Shown here in pieces: positions 25,976 through 34,239 of a stretch of 64,000 nt of DNA. The stretch's first letter is position 1. Every line of letters begins with the position of its first letter. Source of the DNA: Microbacterium sp. LCT-H2 (lineage in GTDB: Bacteria; Actinomycetota; Actinomycetes; Actinomycetales; Microbacteriaceae); NCBI RefSeq assembly GCF_001866135.1, contig NZ_MODW01000006.1, positions 62,001-126,000 on the forward strand, read 5' to 3'. The notes beneath the pieces were generated by a model, which did not search any database, was not told where the DNA came from, and saw only the letters and a list, made by a program, of their open reading frames with translations. A program made the position numbers and the translations under genes.

Positions 25976-27200
25976 GCCGCTGAGCGTCCGCGACGCCTGG
26001 AGCAAGATCCCGTCTCCCGGCAGCGCGGAGAACGGCTTCGAGCGGTTCACCGGCAAGCGGATGGAGCGCATCCTCGCGATCGTGGTCGCCCTGGGCTCCG
26101 GCGTGCTCGGCGCGCAGGCGCTGATCGCAGCGGTGAACACGCTCTCCCGTCCGGACACCGCGCACATCGTGATGCTCGTGGCGGTCTTCGTGCCGCTCAC
26201 CGCGATGCTCGTCGCCTGTCTGGTCGGCCGCGGCGTGCGTCTGGCCGCGGGGACGTTCGCGGTCGTGTATGTCTTGGCGCTCGCGGCATGGCCTCTGGTC
26301 GTCGACCCCGCGGACAAGGTGGCGGGCGATCAGCCGTGGATCTTCTTCCTCGTGAACGTCGGCGTGGTGGCGGCGATGCTCGCCTTCCCCGTGCGGCTGC
26401 AGTTCGCGTGGGCCGTCGGAGTGCCGTTCGTCTACGGATACGTGCGTCTGGTGCAGGGGGAGTTCTCCCGGGAGTTCTGGGTGACGACGGCGTTCGACGT
26501 CTCCTTCACGCTGATCCTCGGCGTCGTGATCGTCTCACTCGGCTGGATGTTCCGCTCGGTCGCCGCGGGCGTCGACGAGGCGCGGGGCACGGCCGTGGCC
26601 TCGTATGCGACGGCGGCCGCCGCGGCCGCCGCCGAGGAGGAGAGGGTCGCCATGTCGGCCCTCATGCACGACAGCGTCCTGGCCGCCCTCATCGCGGCAG
26701 AGCGCGCGGAGGGCGAGCGGGCACGGGAGCTCGCCGTGGCGATGGCCAGGGAAGCCCTCACGCGGCTCGCGAACACCGAGGTGGCGGTCGCGGAAGAGGG
26801 CAGCGACGAGCCGGTGGGGGCCGCGCAGATCGTCGTGGAGCTGCGGCGGGCCCTCTCCGAGCTGGGCGCGGACGCCATCGTGGAGGAGCGCGGCGGCAGC
26901 GGCCTCATCCCGGGGCGTGCCGCGCGAGCCCTCGTCCTCGCGGCCCGCCAGGCGATCGGGAACGCGGTCGCGCACGCGCATGGTCGCGGACTGCACATCC
27001 TCGTCGTCGGTCACGGTGACGAGGGCATCGCCGTGACGATCTCGGACACCGGCGGCGGCTTCGACGTCGACGCCATCGGTCCCGACCGGCTCGGCATCCG
27101 CGCCTCGATCCTCGCCCGCATGGCCGGTGTGGCCGGAACCGCGCACATCGCCTCGGACGCGGAAGGCACCGTCGTGACCCTCGGGTGGGAGCGCTCATGA
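25965..27200 (+). CDS. Membrane sensor histidine kinase
   Basis: 411 aa. About six hydrophobic segments lie between residues 33 and 200 with no large outer domain, so it may sense within the membrane. An atypical dimerisation box follows, SALMHDSVLAALI with H235 as candidate phosphorylation site. The HATPase_c domain has the N-box QAIGNAVAHAHG, the G1 box ISDTGGGFD and LGIRASILARM. The GTG start lies inside the response regulator gene (11-bp overlap). The 3' end overlaps the next gene by 4 bp. Confidence 0.87.
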   Translation: MPAEPLSVRDAWSKIPSPGSAENGFERFTGKRMERILAIVVALGSGVLGAQALIAAVNTLSRPDTAHIVMLVAVFVPLTAMLVACLVGRGVRLAAGTFAVVYVLALAAWPLVVDPADKVAGDQPWIFFLVNVGVVAAMLAFPVRLQFAWAVGVPFVYGYVRLVQGEFSREFWVTTAFDVSFTLILGVVIVSLGWMFRSVAAGVDEARGTAVASYATAAAAAAAEEERVAMSALMHDSVLAALIAAERAEGERARELAVAMAREALTRLANTEVAVAEEGSDEPVGAAQIVVELRRALSELGADAIVEERGGSGLIPGRAARALVLAARQAIGNAVAHAHGRGLHILVVGHGDEGIAVTISDTGGGFDVDAIGPDRLGIRASILARMAGVAGTAHIASDAEGTVVTLGWERS

Positions 27201-28219
27201 ACCGGACCGTGCGCAGCGTCGCGACCTCGCTCGCGGTCGGGTTCGCGCTGTACTTCGTCGCCCGGGGGATCTGGTGGATCGAGCAGCCGACGGCCCCGCT
27301 GCTCATGGTCCTGGCCATCGCCGTGTATCTCGTGGTGGTGAACGTCGCGATCCTCGGGAGTCCGGCCACGGTGCGGATGCCGCTGTGGTCGGCGCTCCTC
27401 GCTCTCGGAGCGAGCGCGATCATCCCGGTGCTGGTCACCCTCTCACTGGACCCCGACGATCGAACCGCGCCGTTCGCCACCTGGTACATCGGCGCCCTCG
27501 GTCTGCTCGGCATCGTCTGTGTCGTCCGTCGCCGCGCGTGGGCGGGCTGGGCGACGCTGGTCGTGCTCGTGGTCGCCGCATCCCTCGCGCTGGGTCTGGG
27601 GGTGGCGCTGAACCTCGGAGTGGTGGGGTCGATCATGTGGGTCGCGGTCGCCCAGCTCCTGGTGATGTTCTGGGACCGCGCCGTGAGCGACACGGAGCGC
27701 CTGTCGGAGATCCAGCAGGCGGTCTCGGCCTGGCACGCGACCCAGCGGGTGCGCCAGCGCGAGCGTCGCCTCCGCACCCAGTTCGCCCTCGCCGTCGCAG
27801 GCCCCGTGCTCAGCCGGGTGGTGGCGTCGCGCGGACAGCTCGACGACGGTGAGCGGCTGGAAGCCCGGCTCGCGGAGGGGCGTCTTCGCGACGAGCTGCG
27901 TGGGGCGGACCTCCTGAACGACGACGTCCGCAACGCGATCGATGCCGCGCGCCGCCGCGGCGCCTCCGTGACGGTGTTCGACGAGGGCGGTCTCGACGGC
28001 GTCGACGAGGGCCGGCGCATGGAGATCCGCGACGAGCTCGCGTCGGTGCTGCGCAGCGCCGGCACGGGGCGCATCATCATCCGCTCCGCACGAGACCCTC
28101 TCGTCGCCGTCACCGTCGTCGGTCGCGCGGGCCTTCGGGCATCGGACGACGATTCCGTCGACCTCTGGCACGAGATCGCGAGGGAGCGGCGGGGGACGGC
28201 GTCCGACGCGCGGAGCTGA
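27197..28219 (+). CDS. Uncharacterised membrane protein, third member of a two-component operon
   Basis: 340 aa, not recognised. Five or six membrane segments (about residues 10-160) are followed by a helical linker rich in Arg/Gln (AWHATQRVRQRERRLRTQF) and a cytoplasmic domain to the end. No histidine box, N-box or G-box is visible. The layout mimics a sensor kinase without catalysis. Strict coupling to the kinase (ATGA overlap) suggests an accessory sensor or a kinase partner; this is inference. Confidence 0.75.
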   Translation: MNRTVRSVATSLAVGFALYFVARGIWWIEQPTAPLLMVLAIAVYLVVVNVAILGSPATVRMPLWSALLALGASAIIPVLVTLSLDPDDRTAPFATWYIGALGLLGIVCVVRRRAWAGWATLVVLVVAASLALGLGVALNLGVVGSIMWVAVAQLLVMFWDRAVSDTERLSEIQQAVSAWHATQRVRQRERRLRTQFALAVAGPVLSRVVASRGQLDDGERLEARLAEGRLRDELRGADLLNDDVRNAIDAARRRGASVTVFDEGGLDGVDEGRRMEIRDELASVLRSAGTGRIIIRSARDPLVAVTVVGRAGLRASDDDSVDLWHEIARERRGTASDARS

Positions 28220-28224
28220 GAGTG

Positions 28225-28257
28225 GGCGAGGGGCGGCGAATCCGCCTGCCCCTCGCC
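28225..28257. terminator. Hairpin terminator after the two-component operon
   Basis: A long GC-rich hairpin, GGCGAGGGGC plus GGCG pairing with CGCC plus GCCCCTCGCC, with loop AATC and one bulged T, begins 5 nt after the membrane protein stop. The rest of the gap to 28414 holds no gene; TTTTG/CAAAA arms at 28388-28402 may help end the convergent acc transcript. Confidence 0.65.
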
Positions 28258-28414
28258 GTGCGGACAGTTACCCGAAAACCGTCCGCTGGTGGCCGATCAG
28301 CGTCTGTCTACCCTGGGACAGAGAGACCAGCCGAACGCGAAGCGTCCCCTTCAGTCTGCGGGGTCGCGCAACGGTTGTCTGTAGGTATTTTGGGGGACAA
28401 AATCCGCGATCGGC

Positions 28415-28657
28415 TCAGCCGGCGAAACGTCCCCAGGGAATGTCGCGGCGTAGGGGCCGACGCAGCGGACGCTGCGTGCGGGTCCATGCCGAGACCCGTG
28501 GCTCCTCGACCGTCGCCTCCGCCTGCTCGTTCGCGTAGGCGTCCCCGAGCACGGCGATGAGGGCTGCGAGTTCCTCCTCGGTCGCGGTGCCGCGGGTGAC
28601 CTCCAGCATCACGGGCGCAGGCAGCGCCCCGTCGACGGCGGATTCCTGGCCGCTCAC
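28415..28657 (-). CDS. accE: Acyl-CoA carboxylase epsilon subunit
   Basis: 80 aa, actinobacteria-specific small subunit that stabilises the alpha-beta carboxylase complex. It has the family features: [17 protein letters not shown] near residue 21, then an Arg/Pro-rich C-terminus ending near a Trp. The GTG start overlaps the accD stop by 4 bp. It is too short and too variable to score strongly on its own; the position after accD decides the call. Confidence 0.88.
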   Translation of the reverse strand: MSGQESAVDGALPAPVMLEVTRGTATEEELAALIAVLGDAYANEQAEATVEEPRVSAWTRTQRPLRRPLRRDIPWGRFAG

Positions 28658-30243
28658 AGCGGGATGTTCCCGTGCTTCTTCGGGGGCAGCTCGGCACGCT
28701 TGCCCCGCAGGGCCCGGAGCGCCTTCGCGATCGCCACCCGCGTGTTCGCCGGCTCGATGATCCCGTCGAGCTCGCCGCGCTCGGCCGCGAGGAAGGGCGA
28801 GGCCACGTTGTACGTGTACTCGTTCGCGAGGCGGGTGCGGACGGCGGCGACGTCCTCTCCCGCTTCCTCCGCCTTGCGGATCTCCCCGCGGTAGAGGATG
28901 TTGACAGCGCCCTGGCCGCCCATCACGGCGATCTCCGCGGTGGGCCAGGCCAGGTTCACGTCGGCACCGAGCTGCTTGGAGCCCATGACGATGTACGCGC
29001 CGCCGTAGGCCTTGCGCAGGATCACCGTCACGAGCGGCACGGTGGCCTCGGCGTAGGCGTAGAGGAGCTTGGCTCCGCGGCGGATGACGCCGGTCCACTC
29101 CTGGTCGGTGCCGGGCAGGTACCCCGGCACGTCGACGAGGGTCACGATCGGCAGCGAGAACGCGTCGCAGAAGCGCACGAACCGGCTCGCCTTCTCGCCC
29201 GCCTCGATGTTGAGCGTGCCCGCCATCTGCGAGGGCTGGTTGGCGATGATGCCGACCGAGCGGCCCTCGATGCGTCCGAAGCCGATGACGATGTTCGGCG
29301 CGAACAGCGGCTGGACCTCCAGGAAGTCGCCGTCGTCCACGACGTGCTCGATCACGGTGTGGATGTCGTACGGCTGGTTCGGGGAGTCCGGGATGAGCGT
29401 GTTGAGCGTGCGGTCCGCGTCCGTGGTCTCGAACTCGAACGCACTCTCGTAGGACGGCAGTTCCGCCATGTTGTTGTCGGGCAGGAAGCCGAGGAGCGTG
29501 CGCGCGTAGTCGATCGCGTCGTCCTCGTCCTCGGCCAGGTAGTGCGCGACGCCAGAGCGCGTGTTGTGGGTGTAGGCGCCGCCGAGCTCCTCCATGCCGA
29601 CGTCCTCGCCGGTGACGGTCTTGATCACGTCGGGTCCGGTGACGAACATCTGGCTGGTCTTGTCGACCATGATGACGAAGTCGGTGAGGGCGGGGGAGTA
29701 CACGGCGCCGCCGGCCGCCGGACCCATGATGATCGAGATCTGCGGGATCACGCCGGAGGCTCGGGTGTTCAGGCGGAAGATCTCGCCGTACTTGCCGAGC
29801 GCGACGACGCCCTCCTGGATGCGCGCGCCGCCCGAGTCGAGGATGCCGATGCAGGGCATGCCGCCCGCCAGGGCGAACTCCATGATCTTGACGATCTTCT
29901 CGCCGGCGACCTCGCCGAGCGATCCGCCGAAGGTGGAGAAGTCCTGCGAGTACACGGCCACGGTGCGGCCGTGGATGGTGCCGACGCCGGTGACGACGGA
30001 GTCGCCGTACGGGCGCGAGCGGTCCATGCCGAACGCGGTGGTGCGGTGGCGTACGTACTCGTCGAACTCGACGAAACTGCCGGGATCGACGAGGAGCTCG
30101 ATGCGCTCGCGGGCGGTCATCTTGCCCTTGGCGTGCTGCTTCTCCTTCGCCTTCGTCTCGGCGTCGACGACGGCCTCGGTGTAGCGAGCGCGCAGATCCG
30201 CGATCTTTCCGGCGGTGGTAAAGGGGTCGGGCTTGTCCGTCAC
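28654..30243 (-). CDS. accD: Acyl-CoA carboxylase beta chain (carboxyltransferase)
   Basis: 529 aa carboxyltransferase, AccD5/PccB type, transferring carboxyl from biotin to acetyl- or propionyl-CoA. It shows the oxyanion-hole segments [11 protein letters not shown] and [13 protein letters not shown] in the N-domain and [14 protein letters not shown] in the C-domain. I chose the GTG at 30243, which lies 7 nt after TAGGGT; a GTG at 30252 would overlap that hexamer. Substrate preference (acetyl against propionyl) cannot be settled by eye. Confidence 0.95.
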   Translation of the reverse strand: MTDKPDPFTTAGKIADLRARYTEAVVDAETKAKEKQHAKGKMTARERIELLVDPGSFVEFDEYVRHRTTAFGMDRSRPYGDSVVTGVGTIHGRTVAVYSQDFSTFGGSLGEVAGEKIVKIMEFALAGGMPCIGILDSGGARIQEGVVALGKYGEIFRLNTRASGVIPQISIIMGPAAGGAVYSPALTDFVIMVDKTSQMFVTGPDVIKTVTGEDVGMEELGGAYTHNTRSGVAHYLAEDEDDAIDYARTLLGFLPDNNMAELPSYESAFEFETTDADRTLNTLIPDSPNQPYDIHTVIEHVVDDGDFLEVQPLFAPNIVIGFGRIEGRSVGIIANQPSQMAGTLNIEAGEKASRFVRFCDAFSLPIVTLVDVPGYLPGTDQEWTGVIRRGAKLLYAYAEATVPLVTVILRKAYGGAYIVMGSKQLGADVNLAWPTAEIAVMGGQGAVNILYRGEIRKAEEAGEDVAAVRTRLANEYTYNVASPFLAAERGELDGIIEPANTRVAIAKALRALRGKRAELPPKKHGNIPL

Positions 30244-30250
30244 GGATTCC

Positions 30251-30256
30251 ACCCTA
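30251..30256 (-). promoter_or_regulatory. -10 hexamer of accD-accE
   Basis: TAGGGT on the minus strand, 7 nt before GTG 30243; a leaderless arrangement that helps decide the start. Confidence 0.5.
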
Positions 30257-30330
30257 GCGTCGGGTCCGCGCCGTCCGTTGGATGATCGGCACAACGGGGC
30301 GGCGGATCCTTTGGCGAGGTGCGCGCTCCC

Positions 30331-31320
30331 TCATTCGGTGGTCGTGTCGGAACCGGGTCGCGGTGGCAGCCCGTGATCGCCGTCTCCGGGACCGGCGTCG
30401 AGTTCCTCCGTGGGGTGCTCACGTCGGCGACCGGCGATCTCGCCGACCCGGTGCCCGACCCATCCCGCGCCGCGCGCCACGGTGCCCGCGGCTCCTGCGA
30501 CCGCGTTGCCGGCGTAGCGCGCTCCTCGCAGCATCCGCAGCTCCACCTTCTCGGCGCCGGGGATGGGCTCCAGCTCGGCGGGGAGGGTGAGGGGCGCGGC
30601 CCCGAAGGCTCGGTGGGAGGTGGTGAGTACGCGGCGTCCGAGGATGTGGTTGCCCGCCCCGCCGATCGCCGCGCCGATCCCGAAGGGCATCGCCTTGCCG
30701 ATGAAGGAAGCCCCGCCCTTGGCTGCGAACTGCTTCACGAACATCCCTTTGAGCTGGTCGACGAGCGGCCCCACGGCGGCGCGGGGGAGCGACTTCGTCA
30801 CCAGCTCGCCCCAGTACGCCGACCGGCTGCTGCCGCGACCGGTGACCTGCCGGGCGAGCTGCCCGACGAGGTCGACGCCCTCCTTGCCGAGCATGAGGGT
30901 CATGACGAGAGCGCGGGCACGGTCGGGGTTGCCCACCGCGATGCCGTGCACCTCGGCGACCGACTGCGCGAAGAGGGCCGTGGATTCCACGAACCCCACG
31001 GTCTCGACGCCGGAGAGCGCGAGGGTGATCCCCGTGCCGATACCCGGCACGACGGCGGTCGCCCCCACCGCGGCTCCGCCGGTCGTGACGGCCGCGAGGT
31101 AGCGGCGCTCCAGGATCCGGATGATCTCGTCGGGGGTCGCGTGCGGGTTGCGGAGCCGGATGCTGCGGATGTGGGCGAGCACCAGCGGGCGCTGGATCGA
31201 GAGCACCCGGTCGAGCCCGCGGACCATCATCGGGTGTTCCGGGGAGCCGACCGGCGGCACACCCTTGTCCCACGGGGCGTCGTCCGGCAGGGAGTGGATC
31301 TTGTGCACCTTGGGGGCCAT
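30331..31320 (-). CDS. Uncharacterised protein with Gly/Ala-rich hydrophobic core
   Basis: 329 aa. A conserved-looking block (about residues 30-150) holds LRNPHATPDEIIRILERRYL, then a glycine-rich hydrophobic stretch (VGATAVVPGIGTGITLALSG). Another glycine-rich segment lies near 210-225, and the tail is Pro/Asp/Arg-rich. It may be peripheral or membrane-associated; EcsC-like proteins share this look but I cannot confirm that family. The ATG at 31320 follows TAGGAT by 6 nt. Confidence 0.7.
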   Translation of the reverse strand: MAPKVHKIHSLPDDAPWDKGVPPVGSPEHPMMVRGLDRVLSIQRPLVLAHIRSIRLRNPHATPDEIIRILERRYLAAVTTGGAAVGATAVVPGIGTGITLALSGVETVGFVESTALFAQSVAEVHGIAVGNPDRARALVMTLMLGKEGVDLVGQLARQVTGRGSSRSAYWGELVTKSLPRAAVGPLVDQLKGMFVKQFAAKGGASFIGKAMPFGIGAAIGGAGNHILGRRVLTTSHRAFGAAPLTLPAELEPIPGAEKVELRMLRGARYAGNAVAGAAGTVARGAGWVGHRVGEIAGRRREHPTEELDAGPGDGDHGLPPRPGSDTTTE

Positions 31321-31326
31321 GTGCCG

Positions 31327-31332
31327 ATCCTA
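31327..31332 (-). promoter_or_regulatory. -10 hexamer of the 30331-31320 gene
   Basis: TAGGAT on the minus strand, 6 nt before ATG 31320. Confidence 0.55.
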
Positions 31333-31353
31333 TGAAGCCCGTCCGCGAAAACA

Positions 31354-31390
31354 CCGAGAGCCCCGGTCCATGGCGGAACGGGGCTCTCGG
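31354..31390 (-). terminator. Rho-independent terminator of the nucleotidyltransferase gene
   Basis: Perfect 12-nt arms CCGAGAGCCCCG (31354-31365) and CGGGGCTCTCGG (31379-31390). On the minus strand the hairpin is followed by TGTTTTC. It begins 10 nt after the stop of the gene at 31400. Confidence 0.8.
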
Positions 31391-31399
31391 AGGGGAACG

Positions 31400-32092
31400 T
31401 CACACGAAGAGGTTCGCGCGCTCCAGGTCTTCCGCGAAGTCGACCTCGACCGCGTACAGGTCGGAGACGTCCATCGGCTCGAGCAGCAGGCCGTCCTCGG
31501 CGATCGCCAGCTCAAGACCCCGCTCGAAGTAGTCCTGGTCCTCGACCCGCTGCAGCTGGCGCATGAACGCCTTCTTGAAGCCGGAGGAGATGTAGTTGAT
31601 GCCGACCGCCTCACCGAGGCCGCCCTTGACGGACTTCGACAGCTCCTTGATGAAGCCTTCCGCGGTGACGGTGTACTTCACCTCTTCATCGCTGACCTTG
31701 GCGGTGTTGACGGTGACGAACGACTGGTCACGCTCGATGTACGCGGCGGCGCGACCGAGGATCATGGGGTCGAAGACGACGTCGCCGTTCATCCACAGCA
31801 CGCCGCTCTTGCCGGTGGCGCTCAAGGCGCGCAGCAGGCTCTTCGAGGTGTTGGTCTCGTCGTAGCGGTCGTTGTGGACGTAGTTCACGGAGGGGAAGGC
31901 CTCGATGATGGTCTCCGCGCGGTAGCCCACCACCGTGGTGATGCGTGCGTCGGATCCGAAAGCGGCCCGGATGTTGTCGTGCTGCTGGCCCATGATCGTG
32001 CGGCCGTCGTTGAGCTCGGTGAGCGGCTTGGGCAGCGCACGGCCGAGGCGGGAGCCCATTCCGGCTGCGAGGATGACGGTCTGAAGAGTCAC
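31400..32092 (-). CDS. NTP-transferase (sugar-phosphate or phosphocholine nucleotidyltransferase-like)
   Basis: 230 aa. The N-terminal signature LAAGMGSRLGRALPKPL is the nucleotide-binding loop of the NTP_transf superfamily. WMNGDVVFD carries the metal-binding Asp, and a second acidic pair may be in YAVEVDFAEDL at the end, as in LicC/phosphocholine cytidylyltransferase-like enzymes. It probably activates a head group for a surface polymer or lipid. The GTG start has AGGAG 5 nt upstream, unlike its leaderless neighbours. Confidence 0.82.
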   Translation of the reverse strand: MTLQTVILAAGMGSRLGRALPKPLTELNDGRTIMGQQHDNIRAAFGSDARITTVVGYRAETIIEAFPSVNYVHNDRYDETNTSKSLLRALSATGKSGVLWMNGDVVFDPMILGRAAAYIERDQSFVTVNTAKVSDEEVKYTVTAEGFIKELSKSVKGGLGEAVGINYISSGFKKAFMRQLQRVEDQDYFERGLELAIAEDGLLLEPMDVSDLYAVEVDFAEDLERANLFV

Positions 32093-32328
32093 GAATACTC
32101 CTAAGGAAGTTGTGTTCACGGTCGGTTCACCGACCAGACACTTCGTCGTGCCGGGAATCATGCTAGCGATTCCCCCTGAGAAGCCCGGGGCCAGGCGGGC
32201 CCCGTTGCCATTTCGTGATCGAGTACACACGCAACGCACAGGGACGACAACCCCCTTGCGAAACGCGCAGAGGAGGGGATCGGATTGCGGATTGTCGCGT
32301 GGGGCCTTGGCTCTCAGCCACCCGTTGA
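32093..32328. other. Divergent intergenic region with hairpins
   Basis: This gap between two divergent genes holds no ORF I would accept. It contains GGTCGG/CCGACC (32120-32135, 4-nt loop) in the probable leader of the minus-strand gene, and CGGGGCC/GGCCCCG (32186-32204). TAGCAT at 32160-32165 (minus) could be a -10 for the nucleotidyltransferase. Confidence 0.4.
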
Positions 32329-32334
32329 TACCGT
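32329..32334 (+). promoter_or_regulatory. -10 hexamer of the ABC exporter operon
   Basis: TACCGT, 6 nt before the GTG start at 32341. The AGGACG between them is too close to act as a normal ribosome site. Confidence 0.5.
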
Positions 32335-32340
32335 AGGACG

Positions 32341-34239
32341 GTGACTTCCTCCCCTGATGACCCCACCCCCCAGGCAGAGGGAGCCGAGACTCCGACCGAG
32401 GCCTCCGCGCCCGCTCGGAAACCGGCCACCAAGAGATCTGCCTCGTCCTCCGCCGGCGCGAAGAAGGCGACCGGAGTGAAGTCTTCCGCGCCGAAGTCGG
32501 CAGCGGCGAAGACCGCAGCCTCGAAGAGCACCGCTGCGAAGTCCACCTCAGCGAAGACCGCCGCTACGAAGTCCACGAGCCCGAAGTCCACGGCGGCGAA
32601 GGCCGCCGGTACGAAGGCCGCTCCGGCGAAGACGACCGGTGCCAAGGCCGCTCCGGCGAAGTCCACGGCAGCGAAGTCCTCCAGCCCGGCGAAGTCCTCG
32701 ACGGCGTCGAAGACTCCCGCGGCGAAGACCCCCGCGGCGAAGAAGTCGACCGCCGCGCGGCCCGCACCGACCAAGGCTGCAGCCGAGAAGGCGGCCCCCA
32801 CGTCTGAGGTCGTGGTCGAGCCGACGCCCGCAGCGAGTGTGGATCCCGCGGCCGCTCGCACGGCGTCCGCCGCCCGGGCGGCCGCGGTGAAGAACACCGC
32901 CGCGCGGACCACGACCCCGAAGCGTCCGTCGGCGACGACCACGAAGCCGAGCACGGCTGCCGCCAAGACGACGGCGGCCAAGGCGGCTGCCGCGAAGACG
33001 GCCGCCGCGAAGGCATCCGCGGCCAAGACGACGGCCAAGACCGCCGCCGCCAAGACCGCTGCGGCGAAGGCGGCTGCGGCCAAGGCGGCTGCCGCGAAGG
33101 CCGCGGAAGCCGCGGCCGCGGAGGCGAAGGCGGCAGAAGCCGAGGCTGCCGCGGAGGCGCAGCCCGACGAGCCCAGCACGACGCCGGCGCCGACCGTGTC
33201 CGCACAGGTCGGTGAATCCGACACCGCGTCTGCCGAGGTGGCGACGTCGGACGACGACACTCCCGAGTCGGCGACGCGCGTCGAGGACCCCACCGCCATC
33301 GCGGAGTCCCCCTCGACGGAGTCCACGGTCGAGACATCGGACACCGCACTCCCGGTGACGAAGGAGCCTGCGCTGGAGGACAGCCGTGTCGCGGACGTCG
33401 AGGTCGTCGAAGTGGTCGAAGGCGTGACCGCCGAGGAGCCGCCGGCCGAGGTCGTCGGGGCGGAGGCGGCGGAGCCCGCCACCGAAGCCATCCGGATCCG
33501 CGGTCTCGTGAAGCAGTTCGGCGAGAACCGCGCGGTCGACGGCATCGATCTCACCGTGCCCGCTGCCTCGTTCTACGGAATCGTCGGCCCCAACGGTGCC
33601 GGCAAGACGACGACCCTGTCGATCGTCGCCGGCCTCCTGCGCGCGGACGAGGGCAGTGTCCTCATCTGCGGCATCGACCAGGCGAGCGAGCCGCTGGCGG
33701 CGAAGCGCGTGATGGGCGTCCTGCCGGACCGGCTGCGCACGTTCGACCGCCTCACCGGCCGGCAGCTGCTCTACTACTACGGGCTGCTCCGCGGCCTCGC
33801 CGCCGACGTGATCGAGAAGCGCACCGGCGACCTCGCCCGGGCCTTCGATCTCGGCGACTCCCTTAACCGGGTGGTGTCCGACTATTCGGCGGGTATGACC
33901 AAGAAGATCATGCTCGCGGGCGCGATGATCCATTCGCCGCGCGTCCTGGTGCTCGACGAGCCGTTCGAGTCCGTCGATCCGGTCTCTTCCGCCGTGATCC
34001 TCGACATCCTGCGCGCCTACGTCTCGCACGGCGGCACCGTGATCCTGTCGAGCCACGGAATGGACCTCGTCGAGCGCGTGTGCTCCCGGGTGGCCATCAT
34101 CGTCAACGGCGAGGTGCTCGCCGAGGGCACGATCGACGAGGTGCGCGCGGGGCAGACGCTCGAATCGCGCTTCGTGGAGCTCGCGGGTTCCAGCGGAGAG
34201 GTGGAGGGACTCGAGTGGCTGCACACGTTCTCCGACTGA
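32341..34239 (+). CDS. ABC exporter ATPase with a histone-H1-like Ala/Lys N-terminal extension
   Basis: 632 aa, about 380 more than a plain ABC ATPase. Residues 20-275 are a low-complexity run of AAKT/AAKST/AAKAA-type repeats, very basic, like histone H1 or HupB tails. Residues 275-383 are acidic and Ser/Thr/Glu-rich. The ABC domain spans about 384-620: Walker A GPNGAGKTT (K422), signature YSAGMTKK, Walker B VLVLDEPFESVD, switch SSHGMDLVE. A permease gene overlaps by 25 bp. The substrate is unknown. The basic tail may bind DNA or teichoic-type polyanions; that is speculation. Confidence 0.85.
   Translation: MTSSPDDPTPQAEGAETPTEASAPARKPATKRSASSSAGAKKATGVKSSAPKSAAAKTAASKSTAAKSTSAKTAATKSTSPKSTAAKAAGTKAAPAKTTGAKAAPAKSTAAKSSSPAKSSTASKTPAAKTPAAKKSTAARPAPTKAAAEKAAPTSEVVVEPTPAASVDPAAARTASAARAAAVKNTAARTTTPKRPSATTTKPSTAAAKTTAAKAAAAKTAAAKASAAKTTAKTAAAKTAAAKAAAAKAAAAKAAEAAAAEAKAAEAEAAAEAQPDEPSTTPAPTVSAQVGESDTASAEVATSDDDTPESATRVEDPTAIAESPSTESTVETSDTALPVTKEPALEDSRVADVEVVEVVEGVTAEEPPAEVVGAEAAEPATEAIRIRGLVKQFGENRAVDGIDLTVPAASFYGIVGPNGAGKTTTLSIVAGLLRADEGSVLICGIDQASEPLAAKRVMGVLPDRLRTFDRLTGRQLLYYYGLLRGLAADVIEKRTGDLARAFDLGDSLNRVVSDYSAGMTKKIMLAGAMIHSPRVLVLDEPFESVDPVSSAVILDILRAYVSHGGTVILSSHGMDLVERVCSRVAIIVNGEVLAEGTIDEVRAGQTLESRFVELAGSSGEVEGLEWLHTFSD

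Noticed and set aside
32400..33180. Tandem DNA repeat array or CRISPR-like element
   Set aside because: The repetition reflects Ala/Lys codons in one continuous gene; unit length and sequence vary and there are no spacers.
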